DNA of 64,000 nucleotides from an uncultured Lachnospiraceae bacterium (GCA_947566645.1 CANOKL010000013.1:1-64000); one strand, 5' to 3'. Positions 35,852-44,881 are shown, counted from the first letter of the stretch. Numbers and translations: made by a program. Notes: a model not told the origin generated them from the letters alone.

Positions 35852-37234
35852 CTATTTTTCCACAACCGGAATCGCCGTACGGTCCTTTGCATCCAGGTTA
35901 TTGATATACTTTCTCGTCTCCTTCACAATGACATTCGACAAGAGCAGCACTGCCACCAGATTTGGAATTGCCATCAGTGCATTTAGTATATCTGCAATAG
36001 TCCACACTACGTTCAGTTTGATAATCGGTGCAATCACTGCCACGGCTATGTACAGCGCCCGGTAAGGCACAAGTCCGCTCCTCCCGGCGAAGTACTCCAC
36101 ACACCGTTCTCCATAATATGCCCAGCCAAGAATCGTAGAATATGCGAAGGTAATGATTCCAAGAGTAAGGACAATCGGCCCAAATACAGGAATCTGGCCA
36201 AATGCAAGTGTAGAAAGCATTCCGCCGTCTTCGATATGCTCTGCATTAATGTTGGGATTTTTCATAATTGTCGTTACCAGTACAAGCCCTGTCATCAGAC
36301 AGACTACTACTGTATCCCAAAAAGTTCCGGTAGAGGACACAAGTGCCTGCCGCACCGGATTTTTCGTCTGTGCCGCTGCTGCTGCGATGGGTGCGGAACC
36401 CATACCGGATTCATTGGAAAAAAGTCCTCTGGCAACTCCATACCGGATCGCAGAACGGATCCCGGAGCCTACAAGTCCCCCTGCCGCCGCTCCCGGCGTA
36501 AAAGCAAGCCTGCAGATCGTCGCCACAGCCGGAATAATATAGTCATAATTAATACATAAGATAATGATACATCCCAGCACATAAAATAATGCCATAAAAG
36601 GAACCAGTCTCTCGCAGACTCTTGCAATCGACTTAATCCCCCCGAAGATTACGATTGCCGTCAGAATGCCTACAGCCAGCCCTACAATCCAGTTGGGAAT
36701 TCCGAAATTACCATTAGCAATATTCGCGATGGCGTTCACCTGTGTCGCACAGCCAATCCCAAAGGACGCAAATGCCGCGAAAAAGGCAAAAATTACGGCA
36801 AGCCACTTCATATTCAGTCCGCGTTCAAGGGCATACATAGCACCTCCCTGCATGCGCCCGTCCCTCGTCTTCACCCGGTATTTTACTGCAATCAGTGACT
36901 CCGAATACTTTGTTGCAATTCCAAACACACCGGTAAGCCAGCACCACAGCACTGCCCCCGGACCGCCCATTGCAATTGCTGTTCCCACGCCAACGATATT
37001 TCCCGTCCCGATCGTCGCTGCAAGCGCTGTTGCAAGTGCACCAAACTGTGAGACCTCACCTTCGCCGTCCGTATCCTTCGTTACTGAAAGCTTAATTCCC
37101 TTTGTAACCGTATGCCTTTGGATAAATCCCGTACGTATGGTCATAAAAAGATGAGTGCCAAATAACAGCGCGATCATCCCCCAGCCCCATACCCAGCTGT
37201 CAAGCTTATTAAGCATATCTACTATCTGATCCAT
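35852..37234 (-). CDS. Sodium:alanine symporter (AGCS family)
   Basis: A 460-residue membrane protein with about 10-11 hydrophobic segments. Family blocks are FGALATALAATIGTGNIVGVGTAIAMGGPGAVLW and the later NESGMGSAPIAAAAA. Members import alanine or glycine with sodium. The start is preceded by AAAGGAG. Monocistronic. Confidence 0.94.
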   Translation of the reverse strand: MDQIVDMLNKLDSWVWGWGMIALLFGTHLFMTIRTGFIQRHTVTKGIKLSVTKDTDGEGEVSQFGALATALAATIGTGNIVGVGTAIAMGGPGAVLWCWLTGVFGIATKYSESLIAVKYRVKTRDGRMQGGAMYALERGLNMKWLAVIFAFFAAFASFGIGCATQVNAIANIANGNFGIPNWIVGLAVGILTAIVIFGGIKSIARVCERLVPFMALFYVLGCIIILCINYDYIIPAVATICRLAFTPGAAAGGLVGSGIRSAIRYGVARGLFSNESGMGSAPIAAAAAQTKNPVRQALVSSTGTFWDTVVVCLMTGLVLVTTIMKNPNINAEHIEDGGMLSTLAFGQIPVFGPIVLTLGIITFAYSTILGWAYYGERCVEYFAGRSGLVPYRALYIAVAVIAPIIKLNVVWTIADILNALMAIPNLVAVLLLSNVIVKETRKYINNLDAKDRTAIPVVEK

Positions 37235-37380
37235 AAATTACTCCTTTCTGCTGCCTGCTTTATAGTGTATTTTCGAAAGCATGGGGATATTATATACTAT
37301 TAGAAAGAAAATAGCAAGAATTGTTACAAAATAGACATCCGGATATTTACAGATTCATCTTGAAATTCTTCAAAATACCG

Positions 37381-37479
37381 TTAAAAATGTATAAATCTTT
37401 TTTGTTTTTCGTCTGATTTTCCCCAGTTATCCGTTTTGATATCCATTTTTCCTTTTTTTGTTTTATACGATTTATTCAT
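37381..37479 (-). CDS. Possible 32-residue basic peptide
   Basis: ATG at 37479 is preceded by GGGGAG at good spacing and opens a frame of 32 codons beginning MNKSYKTKKGKMDIKTDNWG, Lys-rich, ending IHF. It is too short for confident gene calling, and the only evidence is the strong ribosome binding site. The rest of the 370-base gap 37235-37604 is AT-rich with nothing recognised. Confidence 0.4.
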   Translation of the reverse strand: MNKSYKTKKGKMDIKTDNWGKSDEKQKRFIHF

Positions 37480-37604
37480 AAATACTCCCCTTTTATCAGA
37501 AAATCCTATAGAAGTAACTTGTAATAACTAAATCTGAATATCTGAAGAACAAACTCGCATTTCTTCGGATTATATTCTTCAATTTTCTGACAATTCCTTT
37601 TCGG

Positions 37605-37633
37605 TTGACGCACATTTCAAGAACGATTATAAT
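37605..37633 (+). promoter_or_regulatory. Promoter of the AI-2E-family gene
   Basis: TTGACG (37605-37610) and TATAAT (37628-37633) separated by exactly 17 bases. A 9-bp inverted repeat GTAACATCA / TGATGTTAC (37646-37675) follows at the expected transcript start. Confidence 0.8.
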
Positions 37634-37713
37634 AGAAGATACGCAGTAACATCATGGTATACAGTCTGATGTTACGCGAATCAGACAGCTTAAGAGAGGT
37701 TGAAATATTTTAT

Positions 37714-39078
37714 ATGAATGAAGAAGAAATTCTGACAGATACAGAAGCAAAAAAAGAAACAGATGCAGAATCCGGATCCACGGAACAGGCCTATTACAAC
37801 GAACACCCGGTCTTCGGGAAAAAAGGTCCTTCCAAACTGAGACAGCAGTTCAGCCGGGGCATGACCTATTTTCTTGTGGTGGCAGCAAGTATCCTGTTTT
37901 ATTTTTCACTGCTGCGCCTTTCCGATCTGTCTGACGGAGTTGTAAAAGTGTTCGGCGTGCTCAAGCCGGTTGTATATGGCTGTGTCATTGCCTACCTTCT
38001 GAATCCGATTGTGAATAAAGTGGATCTATATTTTGTCCCGTTTTTGGAAAAGCATATGCCGGACAGAAAAAAGGCGCGCCATCTGTCCCGGGGGACCGGT
38101 ATACTCCTGGCACTGATCCTTTTAATTCTAATCGTAACCGTATTAATTAACCTTCTGATTCCGGAGCTCTACACAAGTATCCGGAACCTGGTATTCACCC
38201 TTCCCAGGCAGCTTGGGGATGTGGTGAACAATCTGAATGAAGCAAAATTCGACGACTCCACCACAGGAACAATCATTAAGACCGTCCTGGAGGAAGGAAC
38301 GGATATGTTCATGAAGTGGATGCGGACTGACCTTTTGAATATGACGAATGAGATTATGTCAAACCTGACAGAAGGCGTGTTCAGTGTAGTAAGCGAGATC
38401 TTTAATATCATTATCGGAATTATTATCTCCATCTACATATTGTTCAGCAAAGAGCTTTTTGTACGTCAGAGCAAAAAAGGAATCTATGCTGTTTTTAGCA
38501 CGGATCATGCAAACATGATCCTGCATCTTACAACAAAGAGCAATGAGATCTTCGGCGGTTTTATTATTGGCAAGGTTATAGATTCCGCAATCATCGGTAT
38601 CCTTTGCTTCTTTGGCCTTTCCATCCTGAATATGCCGTATGTAATGCTTGTAAGCGTGATTGTAGGAGTTACAAATGTCATTCCGTTTTTCGGCCCCTAT
38701 ATCGGCGCCGTGCCAAGTACGATTCTGATCCTGCTGAATGACCCTATAAAGGGCTTGTACTTTATTATCTTCATCCTGCTTCTGCAGCAGTTTGACGGCA
38801 ATATACTCGGTCCAAAGATCCTCGGGAATTCTACGGGACTTTCTGCCTTCTGGGTTATTGTGGCAATCCTTCTTGGCGGAGGATTATTCGGCTTCGTAGG
38901 AATGGTAATGGGCGTACCGACCTTTGCGGTCTTCTATTATATTGTTGACATGATTCTTGATAACCGTCTAAGGCAGAAAAATCTGCCGACAGACACCAAT
39001 TGCTACAGTAAAAAAAGCTATGTAGATGCAGAAGGAAATTTCAAAAACCCCGTAAGGCGGGATGATAATATGATGTAA
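37714..39078 (+). CDS. AI-2E family transporter
   Basis: About 454 residues with an acidic cytoplasmic N-terminus and roughly eight hydrophobic segments. The family block is VTNVIPFFGPYIGAVPSTIL with later QQFDGNILGPKILG. The family was named for TqsA, an AI-2 exporter, but many members carry other substrates such as sodium/protons, so a link to luxS in this window is not shown. The start at 37714 is chosen because the upstream frame lies in the 5' inverted repeat; the ribosome site (GAGAGG) is distant, leaving the start uncertain. metA follows after 19 bases. Confidence 0.85.
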   Translation: MNEEEILTDTEAKKETDAESGSTEQAYYNEHPVFGKKGPSKLRQQFSRGMTYFLVVAASILFYFSLLRLSDLSDGVVKVFGVLKPVVYGCVIAYLLNPIVNKVDLYFVPFLEKHMPDRKKARHLSRGTGILLALILLILIVTVLINLLIPELYTSIRNLVFTLPRQLGDVVNNLNEAKFDDSTTGTIIKTVLEEGTDMFMKWMRTDLLNMTNEIMSNLTEGVFSVVSEIFNIIIGIIISIYILFSKELFVRQSKKGIYAVFSTDHANMILHLTTKSNEIFGGFIIGKVIDSAIIGILCFFGLSILNMPYVMLVSVIVGVTNVIPFFGPYIGAVPSTILILLNDPIKGLYFIIFILLLQQFDGNILGPKILGNSTGLSAFWVIVAILLGGGLFGFVGMVMGVPTFAVFYYIVDMILDNRLRQKNLPTDTNCYSKKSYVDAEGNFKNPVRRDDNMM

Positions 39079-39097
39079 GCGAAAAGAGGAGTAGATT

Positions 39098-40018
39098 ATG
39101 CCAATACGAGTACAGAACGCACTTCCTGTAAAGGAAATACTAGAAAAAGAAAATATATTTGTCATGGACGAGCACCGGGCGACCCATCAGGACATCCGTC
39201 CCATTAAGATCGGATTATTGAATCTGATGCCCTTAAAGGAGGACACAGAGCTTCAGATTCTCCGCTCGCTTTCCAATACCCCCCTGCAGGTAGACGTGTC
39301 CTTTATTACAGTATCCAGCCACGAATCAAAAAACACGCCTACCAGCCATCTCAACCAGTTTTACCAGAAATTCTGTGAGATCAGCAACCAGCGGTTTGAC
39401 GGATTCATCATTACAGGCGCTCCGGTAGAGCAGATGCCTTTTGAAGAAGTAGATTACTGGAACGAGCTAAAAGAGATCATGGAGTGGAGCAAAAGCAATG
39501 TTACCTCTACGCTTCATCTGTGCTGGGGAGCGCAGGCAGGGCTTTACTATCACTATGGAATCAATAAGGTTCAGCTGGATCATAAGATGTTCGGTGTTTT
39601 CCGGCACAGGGTTCTGAACCGGAAAATTCCTCTTGTAAGGGGATTTGATGATGTATTCCTGGCTCCGCATTCCAGGCACACAGAGGTTCCGATGGATAAG
39701 ATTCGTGCCGAAAAGCGGCTGACTGTCCTGGCGGAATCCGAACAGGCAGGACTTTTCCTCGCCATGGCACAGGACGGCAGGCAGATTTTTGTCATGGGAC
39801 ACCCTGAATATGACAGGATTACACTGGATGGTGAATATAAGAGAGATCTTTCAAAGGGTCTTCCGATTGATATACCGCAGAATTACTACGAAGATGATAA
39901 TCCTGAGAATAAACCCCTGCTTACCTGGCGCGCCCATGCCAATAATCTCTACACGAACTGGCTCAATTACTATGTGTATCAGGTGACGCCTTATGATCTT
40001 TATGGGACGCCGTTTTAA
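39098..40018 (+). CDS. metA: Homoserine O-acyltransferase, predicted acetyl-CoA-specific
   Basis: A 306-residue MetA-family enzyme activating homoserine for methionine synthesis. The nucleophile Cys142 lies in LCWGAQAGL, and the catalytic His is in MGHPEYD. Residue 111, which sets acyl donor choice in this family (Gly for succinyl-CoA, Glu for acetyl-CoA), is Glu in [10 protein letters not shown], so the product should be O-acetylhomoserine. AAGAGGAG precedes the ATG. It is probably co-transcribed with the AI-2E-family gene; no SAM riboswitch is visible. Confidence 0.95.
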   Translation: MPIRVQNALPVKEILEKENIFVMDEHRATHQDIRPIKIGLLNLMPLKEDTELQILRSLSNTPLQVDVSFITVSSHESKNTPTSHLNQFYQKFCEISNQRFDGFIITGAPVEQMPFEEVDYWNELKEIMEWSKSNVTSTLHLCWGAQAGLYYHYGINKVQLDHKMFGVFRHRVLNRKIPLVRGFDDVFLAPHSRHTEVPMDKIRAEKRLTVLAESEQAGLFLAMAQDGRQIFVMGHPEYDRITLDGEYKRDLSKGLPIDIPQNYYEDDNPENKPLLTWRAHANNLYTNWLNYYVYQVTPYDLYGTPF

Positions 40019-40072
40019 GGCCGTATTTTCAATATCCACCTATCGGGCTGCCCTTTCATGTTTTTATGGGCC

Positions 40073-40116
40073 AAAAGGTCATGTATCGACATTACGCATG
40101 TCATACATGACCTTTT
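40073..40116. terminator. Long hairpin downstream of metA
   Basis: Perfect 14-bp stem AAAAGGTCATGTAT / ATACATGACCTTTT with a 16-base loop, 55 bases after the metA stop and 15 bases before the end of the converging small gene. It can act in both directions. Confidence 0.7.
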
Positions 40117-40131
40117 GACGCTTGTATCATA

Positions 40132-40332
40132 TTATGCTATTCTCTTTTCTAATTTTTCAACACGTTTAGACAGTTCATCAACATTCTTTTGTATGATATC
40201 TATTCTCTTTTCAATATATGACTGAGTATTTCCTATCTCTTCTAAAATAAAATCTTCTGTTTTTGATATTCTTTCATCAACTACAGACTCCATCATACTT
40301 TTTAGAATATCCATGTCGTTCTGATTTAGCAT
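40132..40332 (-). CDS. Small coiled-coil protein
   Basis: A 66-residue acidic/basic protein, nearly all helical, with heptad-like spacing from residue 20 (ERISKTEDFILEEIG ... VDELSKRVEKLEKRIA). GGGGGAAG precedes the ATG. Similar short coiled-coil proteins are common unannotated genes in Lachnospiraceae; function unknown. It is preceded on the same strand by another small gene. Confidence 0.6.
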   Translation of the reverse strand: MLNQNDMDILKSMMESVVDERISKTEDFILEEIGNTQSYIEKRIDIIQKNVDELSKRVEKLEKRIA

Positions 40333-40386
40333 AATATTCTTCCCCCTTACCTTCTATCAGATTTTGCCTGGCACTCTTTAAACTCT

Positions 40387-40524
40387 TTATTCGTTTTTTG
40401 CCCGTAGCCTTTCAATATACTCTTTCAGCTCCTCCATCGACTGAATTTTGCTTAGGGCATCTATAATCACCTGACGCTCTAACTTCTCAGCTAATTCTTT
40501 TATAATTTCACCTTCTGATGGCAT
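40387..40524 (-). CDS. Small helical protein, 45 residues
   Basis: ATG at 40524 follows GGAGGTG at 7 bases and opens a 45-codon frame starting MPSEGEIIKELAEKLERQVI and ending RLRAKNE. It is highly charged and predicted helical. The sequence looks like the C-terminal tail found on Rpn-type nuclease/transposase proteins, so it could be a remnant or an independent small gene. It reads toward the 66-residue gene and may share a transcript with it. Confidence 0.5.
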   Translation of the reverse strand: MPSEGEIIKELAEKLERQVIIDALSKIQSMEELKEYIERLRAKNE

Positions 40525-40602
40525 ACCGTTTCACCTCCTCAACAAAAAGAAAAAGTGTTCCTGTTATGTCTATTATATTATATGTATTCACCAACAGCAA
40601 TC

Positions 40603-40642
40603 ATTGGGGACGGGGCATTTTTAAAAATGCCCCGTCCCCAAT
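40603..40642. repeat. Family A palindrome, copy A6
   Basis: Perfect 40-bp palindrome, half-site ATTGGGGACGGGGCATTTTT. It ends 9 bases before the stop of the DUF1540 gene. Confidence 0.88.
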
Positions 40643-40651
40643 TCTGGCTGA

Positions 40652-40975
40652 TTATGCGCAGCCACACTTGAATGTTGCACATTCTGTCTGTTCACACTGG
40701 CAGGCGTTGCCGCCCTCCACGCTGATCTTTCCGGCATGGCAGTGGCACTGCTCATTGTAGACGCAGTCTGTTGCCTTGCAGTCAATGGCGCTTGTAGCGG
40801 TTGCGTTTTTCATGGAATTGCTGTAGGAATTGCCGTCTTTACGCTCCTGGAAACTGTCGCAGCAGGTCTCCTGCGCATGCTTTGCACGGCTTCCGCCCAC
40901 CTCAATCTTGTCCAGGTCACAATAGTAATCCCTGTTATGCTGGCATGTCTGCACGGTACATCTTAATTCTGGCAT
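40652..40975 (-). CDS. DUF1540 protein with two Cys-rich repeats
   Basis: A 107-residue protein with two copies of the DUF1540 pattern, each with four or more Cys in the order C-x3-C-x(6-7)-C...C: the first around CTVQTCQHNRDYYCDLDKIEV, the second around CKATDCVYNEQCHCHAGKISV. The spacing suggests metal binding. Function is unknown; the family is common in spore-forming Clostridia. AGAGGTAAG-type sequence precedes the ATG. Confidence 0.85.
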   Translation of the reverse strand: MPELRCTVQTCQHNRDYYCDLDKIEVGGSRAKHAQETCCDSFQERKDGNSYSNSMKNATATSAIDCKATDCVYNEQCHCHAGKISVEGGNACQCEQTECATFKCGCA

Positions 40976-41094
40976 ACTCTTACCTCCTCTTACTTGTCAT
41001 ACTCTTGGAACAGTCACAACATATTTCCGCAAGTACTTTTCTTAATAACGAGTTTAGTATGCCCGGATTCTTTTGATTTTAAACAGTATAACTG

Positions 41095-43020
41095 CTAATC
41101 CTCTTTTGTCATCTCGCGAAGCGTCTTCGTACGAATTTCTTCCTGAACTGCGCAGATAAATTCATCCAGCCCTTTTTGTCCTTCGTCTCCGGCAAAGCGG
41201 CTTCTTACAGAGACCACTCCTGCCTCCTCTTCCTTTGCCCCCACCACGAGCATGTACGGGATCTTATTCATCTGTGCCTCCCGGATCTTATAGCCGATCT
41301 TCTCTGCCCTTGTATCAATCTCTGCACGGATTCCTGCCTCTTCGAGAGCCGCACGTACCTTTTGTCCATACTCCATATATTTATCTGAAATCGGAAGTAC
41401 CTTTACCTGTACCGGAGACAGCCATGTGGGAAATGCACCCGCAAAATGCTCAATCAGGATACCGATAAAACGTTCAATGGACCCAAATACAACCCGGTGA
41501 ATCATGATTGGACGATGTTTCTCTCCATCTGCCCCCGTATATTCCAGATCAAATCTCTGGGGCATCTGCATATCAAGCTGGATGGTTCCGCACTGCCATG
41601 TTCTTCCGATGGAATCCTCCAGATGGAAGTCAATCTTTGGTCCGTAAAATGCGCCGTCTCCTTCGTTTACCACATAGTCAAGCCCCAGGTCGTCAAGCGC
41701 ACCCCGCAGGCCGTCTGTTGCCAGCTCCCAGTCCTCATCACTGCCCATGCTGTCCTCCGGCCTGGTGGAAAGCTCTACGTGATATTTGAAGCCAAACAGA
41801 CTATATACTTCGTCAATCAGTCTTGCAACCCCTTTGATCTCGTCACGGATCTGATCCGGCGTCATGAAGATATGGGCATCATCCTGTGTGAAGCAGCGCA
41901 CACGCATAAGGCCGTGAAGCTGTCCTGACTTCTCATGGCGGTGTACCAGCCCAAGCTCTCCTGCACGAAGGGGAAGATCCTTGTAGGAACGGGGCTCAGA
42001 CTTATACACAAGCATACCTCCCGGACAGTTCATGGGTTTAACCGCAAAATCTTCATCGTCGATCTTCGTTGTATACATATTATCCTTATAGTGATCCCAG
42101 TGCCCGGAATTCTCCCACAGATGCCTGCTTAAAATAATCGGCGTAGCAATCTCCACATACCCGTTTTTCTTATGCAGCTCTCTCCAGTAGTCAAGGAGCG
42201 TATTCTTAAGAACCATTCCCTTTGGAAGGAAGAAGGGGAATCCTGGTCCCTCCTCACACATCATGAAAAGTCCCAGCTCTTTTCCTAATTTTCTGTGGTC
42301 ACGCTTACGGGCCTCCTCCATCCTGTGGAGATACTCATCCAGCTCTGCCTTCTTCGGGTACGCTACACCGTAGATTCTTGTAAGCATCTTATTCTTCTCG
42401 CTTCCCCGCCAGTATGCACCGGCAAGGCTTGTCAGCTTAAATGCTTTCACCGGCTTTGTTGTCATAAGATGGGGACCTGCACAGAGATCTGTAAACTCGC
42501 CCTGGCTGTAAAAGCTGATTTCCTCATCCTCCGGCAGATCTTCGATAAGTTCTACCTTATATGGTTCATCCTTCTCTTTAAAATATGCAATCGCATCCTC
42601 TCTTGATTTGGTAAATCTTTCTATCGGCAGATTTTCTTTTACGATTTTTTTCATCTCTGCCTCAATCTTCTCCAGATCCTCTGCCACAAACGGTGTCTCC
42701 CTGTCCAGATCATAATAAAATCCATGTTCAATGGACGGTCCGATGGCAAGCTTTGTCTCTGGATAGAGCCTCTTCACCGCCTGGGCCATAATATGGGACG
42801 TTGTATGGAAGAATGCACCCTTCCCGTCCTCGCTGTCAAAAGTCAGGATCTCCACCTCGCTGTCACTGTCAACAACGGTTCTCAGATCCACAAGCTCTCC
42901 GTTCACCCGGGCAATCGTGGCCACACGGGCAAGTCCCTCACTCAGATCCCTGGCAATATCAATGACTGCCATACTGCTTTCATACTCCTTTACAGAGCCG
43001 TCCTTCAATGTAATCTTCAT
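41095..43020 (-). CDS. thrS: Threonyl-tRNA synthetase
   Basis: A 641-residue class II synthetase. In order: TGS domain (MKITLKDGSVKEYESS), the editing domain with HTTSHIMAQAVKRLYP and FTDLCAGPH, the catalytic core with MNCPGGMLVYK and RVRCFTQDDAHIF, and the C-terminal anticodon-binding domain (VQVKVLPISDKYMEYGQKV). ATG 43020 has GGGAGA upstream. The 96-base gap before it holds a family B repeat rather than a T-box; a T-box with Thr-type specifier candidates lies two genes upstream, at 44600-44850. Confidence 0.97.
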   Translation of the reverse strand: MKITLKDGSVKEYESSMAVIDIARDLSEGLARVATIARVNGELVDLRTVVDSDSEVEILTFDSEDGKGAFFHTTSHIMAQAVKRLYPETKLAIGPSIEHGFYYDLDRETPFVAEDLEKIEAEMKKIVKENLPIERFTKSREDAIAYFKEKDEPYKVELIEDLPEDEEISFYSQGEFTDLCAGPHLMTTKPVKAFKLTSLAGAYWRGSEKNKMLTRIYGVAYPKKAELDEYLHRMEEARKRDHRKLGKELGLFMMCEEGPGFPFFLPKGMVLKNTLLDYWRELHKKNGYVEIATPIILSRHLWENSGHWDHYKDNMYTTKIDDEDFAVKPMNCPGGMLVYKSEPRSYKDLPLRAGELGLVHRHEKSGQLHGLMRVRCFTQDDAHIFMTPDQIRDEIKGVARLIDEVYSLFGFKYHVELSTRPEDSMGSDEDWELATDGLRGALDDLGLDYVVNEGDGAFYGPKIDFHLEDSIGRTWQCGTIQLDMQMPQRFDLEYTGADGEKHRPIMIHRVVFGSIERFIGILIEHFAGAFPTWLSPVQVKVLPISDKYMEYGQKVRAALEEAGIRAEIDTRAEKIGYKIREAQMNKIPYMLVVGAKEEEAGVVSVRSRFAGDEGQKGLDEFICAVQEEIRTKTLREMTKED

Positions 43021-43050
43021 CTTTTCTCCCTCTTTCTTTCTAAATATTTT

Positions 43051-43112
43051 GTAACTGCCCAGTACCTCCGCAGTTACGTGCAAAAATGCACAGGCCTGCT
43101 GAACCGTTACAA
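43051..43112. repeat. Family B palindromic repeat, copy B11
   Basis: GTAACTGCCCAGTACCTCC, then GCAGTTACGTGCAAAAATGCACAGGCC-type hairpin, then CTGCTGAACCGTTAC. It occupies most of the gap between thrS and the thioesterase gene. Confidence 0.5.
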
Positions 43113-43116
43113 TATT

Positions 43117-43557
43117 TTACACTTTGTGCCTTTTATGATCCTCTAATCCTTTATTGAACATATTATGAAATTCAATACATGCCTGCTTCAGAGACAATGG
43201 TCTTCCGTCCCGGTTGATGAAGCAGTGCTTCGATGTTCCCCTGCAGTGGACCATATCTGTCCTGTCACTGAAAATCTCATATCCTACCGTAAGCTTAATG
43301 CCATTATACTCTTTAATATAGGCCTCTATAGTCACAATCTCTCCAAAATGCACCATCCTCAGATAATCAGCCTCCACAGAGAGCACCGGGCTTAAGATTC
43401 CCCGCTCCTCCATCTGTTCATAGCCAAGTCCCATCTGCTCCATAAAATCTGTTCTTGCTTCTTCAAACCAGCGGATATAATTTGAATGATGCACAATTCC
43501 CATCTGGTCTGTCTCGTAGTATTGTACCTTGTGTGTGTATTTTTTAATTTCACTCAT
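43117..43557 (-). CDS. Acyl-CoA thioesterase, YbgC/4HBT type
   Basis: A 146-residue hotdog thioesterase. The family motif YYETDQMGIVHHSNYIRWFEEAR (shown in part: TDQMGIVHHSNYIRWFEEAR) contains the catalytic Asp near residue 17, followed by LSVEADYLRMVHFGE. Substrate unknown; members hydrolyse short or medium acyl-CoA. It lies between the aldo-keto reductase and thrS on one strand, downstream of the T-box. Confidence 0.9.
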   Translation of the reverse strand: MSEIKKYTHKVQYYETDQMGIVHHSNYIRWFEEARTDFMEQMGLGYEQMEERGILSPVLSVEADYLRMVHFGEIVTIEAYIKEYNGIKLTVGYEIFSDRTDMVHCRGTSKHCFINRDGRPLSLKQACIEFHNMFNKGLEDHKRHKV

Positions 43558-43644
43558 TTATCCTCACCTCAAATCAAAGCAATAATGTATATTTGTACCC
43601 TTTCACCGCGTTCTTACGGCATGCCTGGTATATGTGCCTGCATG

Positions 43645-44505
43645 CTAAATCACTGTACATGCCTTCTCAAAATCCGGATGCTCCCCCGACCAGCCCGACG
43701 GCGGCATGGATGTAATCCGGTGCATATCCTCCCTCTCAATCTCAAATGCAAATACATCCTGATTCTCTTTCATCCGCCCTGCTGTGGATGCCTTCGGAAG
43801 AGGAAGCACTCCCCGCTGCAGGGCATAACGGATACAGAGCTGTGCCGGTGACACCTTATATTTTCCAGAAAGCTCCTGAATAAGCGGATGGGCAAGTACC
43901 CTGCTCCTCCCCAGCGGGCTCCAGGCCTGCACAAGAATCCCCTTCTCCCTGCAATACGCTGCAGCCGCTTCCTGGGTATACCCGGGATGAAATTCAAGCT
44001 GGTCTGCAGCCGGACAGATCTCCGATACCTCAGACAGCACATCCAGGTGATGGGGCAGAAAATTACTAACTCCAATTGCCCTGATCTTACCTGCCCGGTA
44101 CAGATCTTCCATAGCCTTCCAGGTCTCTGCAAGAAGCCCGCGCCAGTTTTCGTTCTCCAGATCTGGCCGCGGCCAGTGAATCAGGAACAAATCAAGATAG
44201 TCTGTATGAAGCTTTCTAAGGGATTCCTCAAAAGAACGCCTGGTTCCCTCTGCCCCCATATCAGTCTTCCAGACCTTGGATGTGAGAAAAATCTCCTGCC
44301 TTGGAATCCCCGATAAGGCAAGTGCTCTGCCAAGTTCCTCTTCGTTTTTATAAAATGCTGCTGTGTCAAAATAGCGGTAGCCACACTTCACTGCCTCCCT
44401 GATCATCTCCGCACCGCCTGCATCTGTTACTTTGTAGGTTCCAAATCCAATACATGGAATCTCTACTCCATTATTCAGCTTATAACAATCCTGTATCGAC
44501 TTCAT
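43645..44505 (-). CDS. Aldo-keto reductase
   Basis: A 286-residue NADPH-dependent oxidoreductase of the AKR superfamily. The catalytic tetrad is visible: Asp in YFDTAAFY, Tyr in the same segment, Lys in LTSKVW and His in FLIHWP. NADPH-binding PLPKAS follows near residue 240. It resembles AKR5-type diketo-acid or glyoxal reductases; the substrate is not deducible. GAAGGAG precedes the ATG. It is the first gene after the T-box leader, which is unexpected for this enzyme type. Confidence 0.93.
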   Translation of the reverse strand: MKSIQDCYKLNNGVEIPCIGFGTYKVTDAGGAEMIREAVKCGYRYFDTAAFYKNEEELGRALALSGIPRQEIFLTSKVWKTDMGAEGTRRSFEESLRKLHTDYLDLFLIHWPRPDLENENWRGLLAETWKAMEDLYRAGKIRAIGVSNFLPHHLDVLSEVSEICPAADQLEFHPGYTQEAAAAYCREKGILVQAWSPLGRSRVLAHPLIQELSGKYKVSPAQLCIRYALQRGVLPLPKASTAGRMKENQDVFAFEIEREDMHRITSMPPSGWSGEHPDFEKACTVI

Positions 44506-44599
44506 CGCTTCTCCTTCACTGATAAATAAATGCTTGATGAAAAATGAAGAATGTGCCCTGGTGCATGTCTAAAAAATGCTCTCTGTCAGATGTGCACAT

Positions 44600-44850
44600 T
44601 AAAAATCCCCTGCAGCAACTTCATGCTGCAAGGGACGAGTTTCCTGAAATAACTCGCGGTTCCACCCCGCTTGAACTGATCTGTGATCAGAACCACTTCT
44701 TATGATGGTAACGGAATCACCGGACTGCTTTACAGCCGCTCAGAGGTAGTCTTCAGAAGGTTCCGGGATAAGAAGCTTTCAGCCGCGGCTTCTCTCTCTT
44801 TGATCTCTTTCCCAACTTACTCGTCTCGTCAGCACGTTTTCATATACGAT
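44600..44850 (-). promoter_or_regulatory. T-box leader (probable threonine specifier)
   Basis: On the minus strand the conserved T-box sequence GGGGTGGAACCGCG is at 44655-44668. After it come the antiterminator partner AACTCGTCCC and a perfect-with-wobble terminator CCCTTGCAGCA / TGCTGCAGGGG (about 44606-44634) ending in ATTTTT. Upstream, AGAGAG, GGCTGAAAGC and CTTCTGAAGACTACCTCTGA fit stem I; ACT and ACC in the specifier region are both Thr codons. T-box leaders sense uncharged tRNA. The genes downstream on this strand are the aldo-keto reductase, thioesterase and thrS. T-box certain; specifier assignment by eye. Confidence 0.85.
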
Positions 44851-44853
44851 ACT

Positions 44854-44881
44854 ATTATATCACTGTCTTTCTCTTTGTCAA
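44854..44881 (-). promoter_or_regulatory. Promoter of the T-box leader
   Basis: TTGACA (44876-44881) and TATAAT (44854-44859) separated by 16 bases on the minus strand, both perfect hexamers. Confidence 0.8.

Noticed and set aside
36969..37234. Riboswitch or T-box in front of the alanine symporter, trpS or purA
   Set aside because: The upstream regions were read for T-box, purine and glycine motifs and none of the conserved sequences was found.
11700..39078. A luxS / AI-2E transporter quorum-sensing pair
   Set aside because: The genes are 25 kb apart, unlinked, and most AI-2E-family proteins do not transport AI-2. No receptor or lsr-type gene is present.
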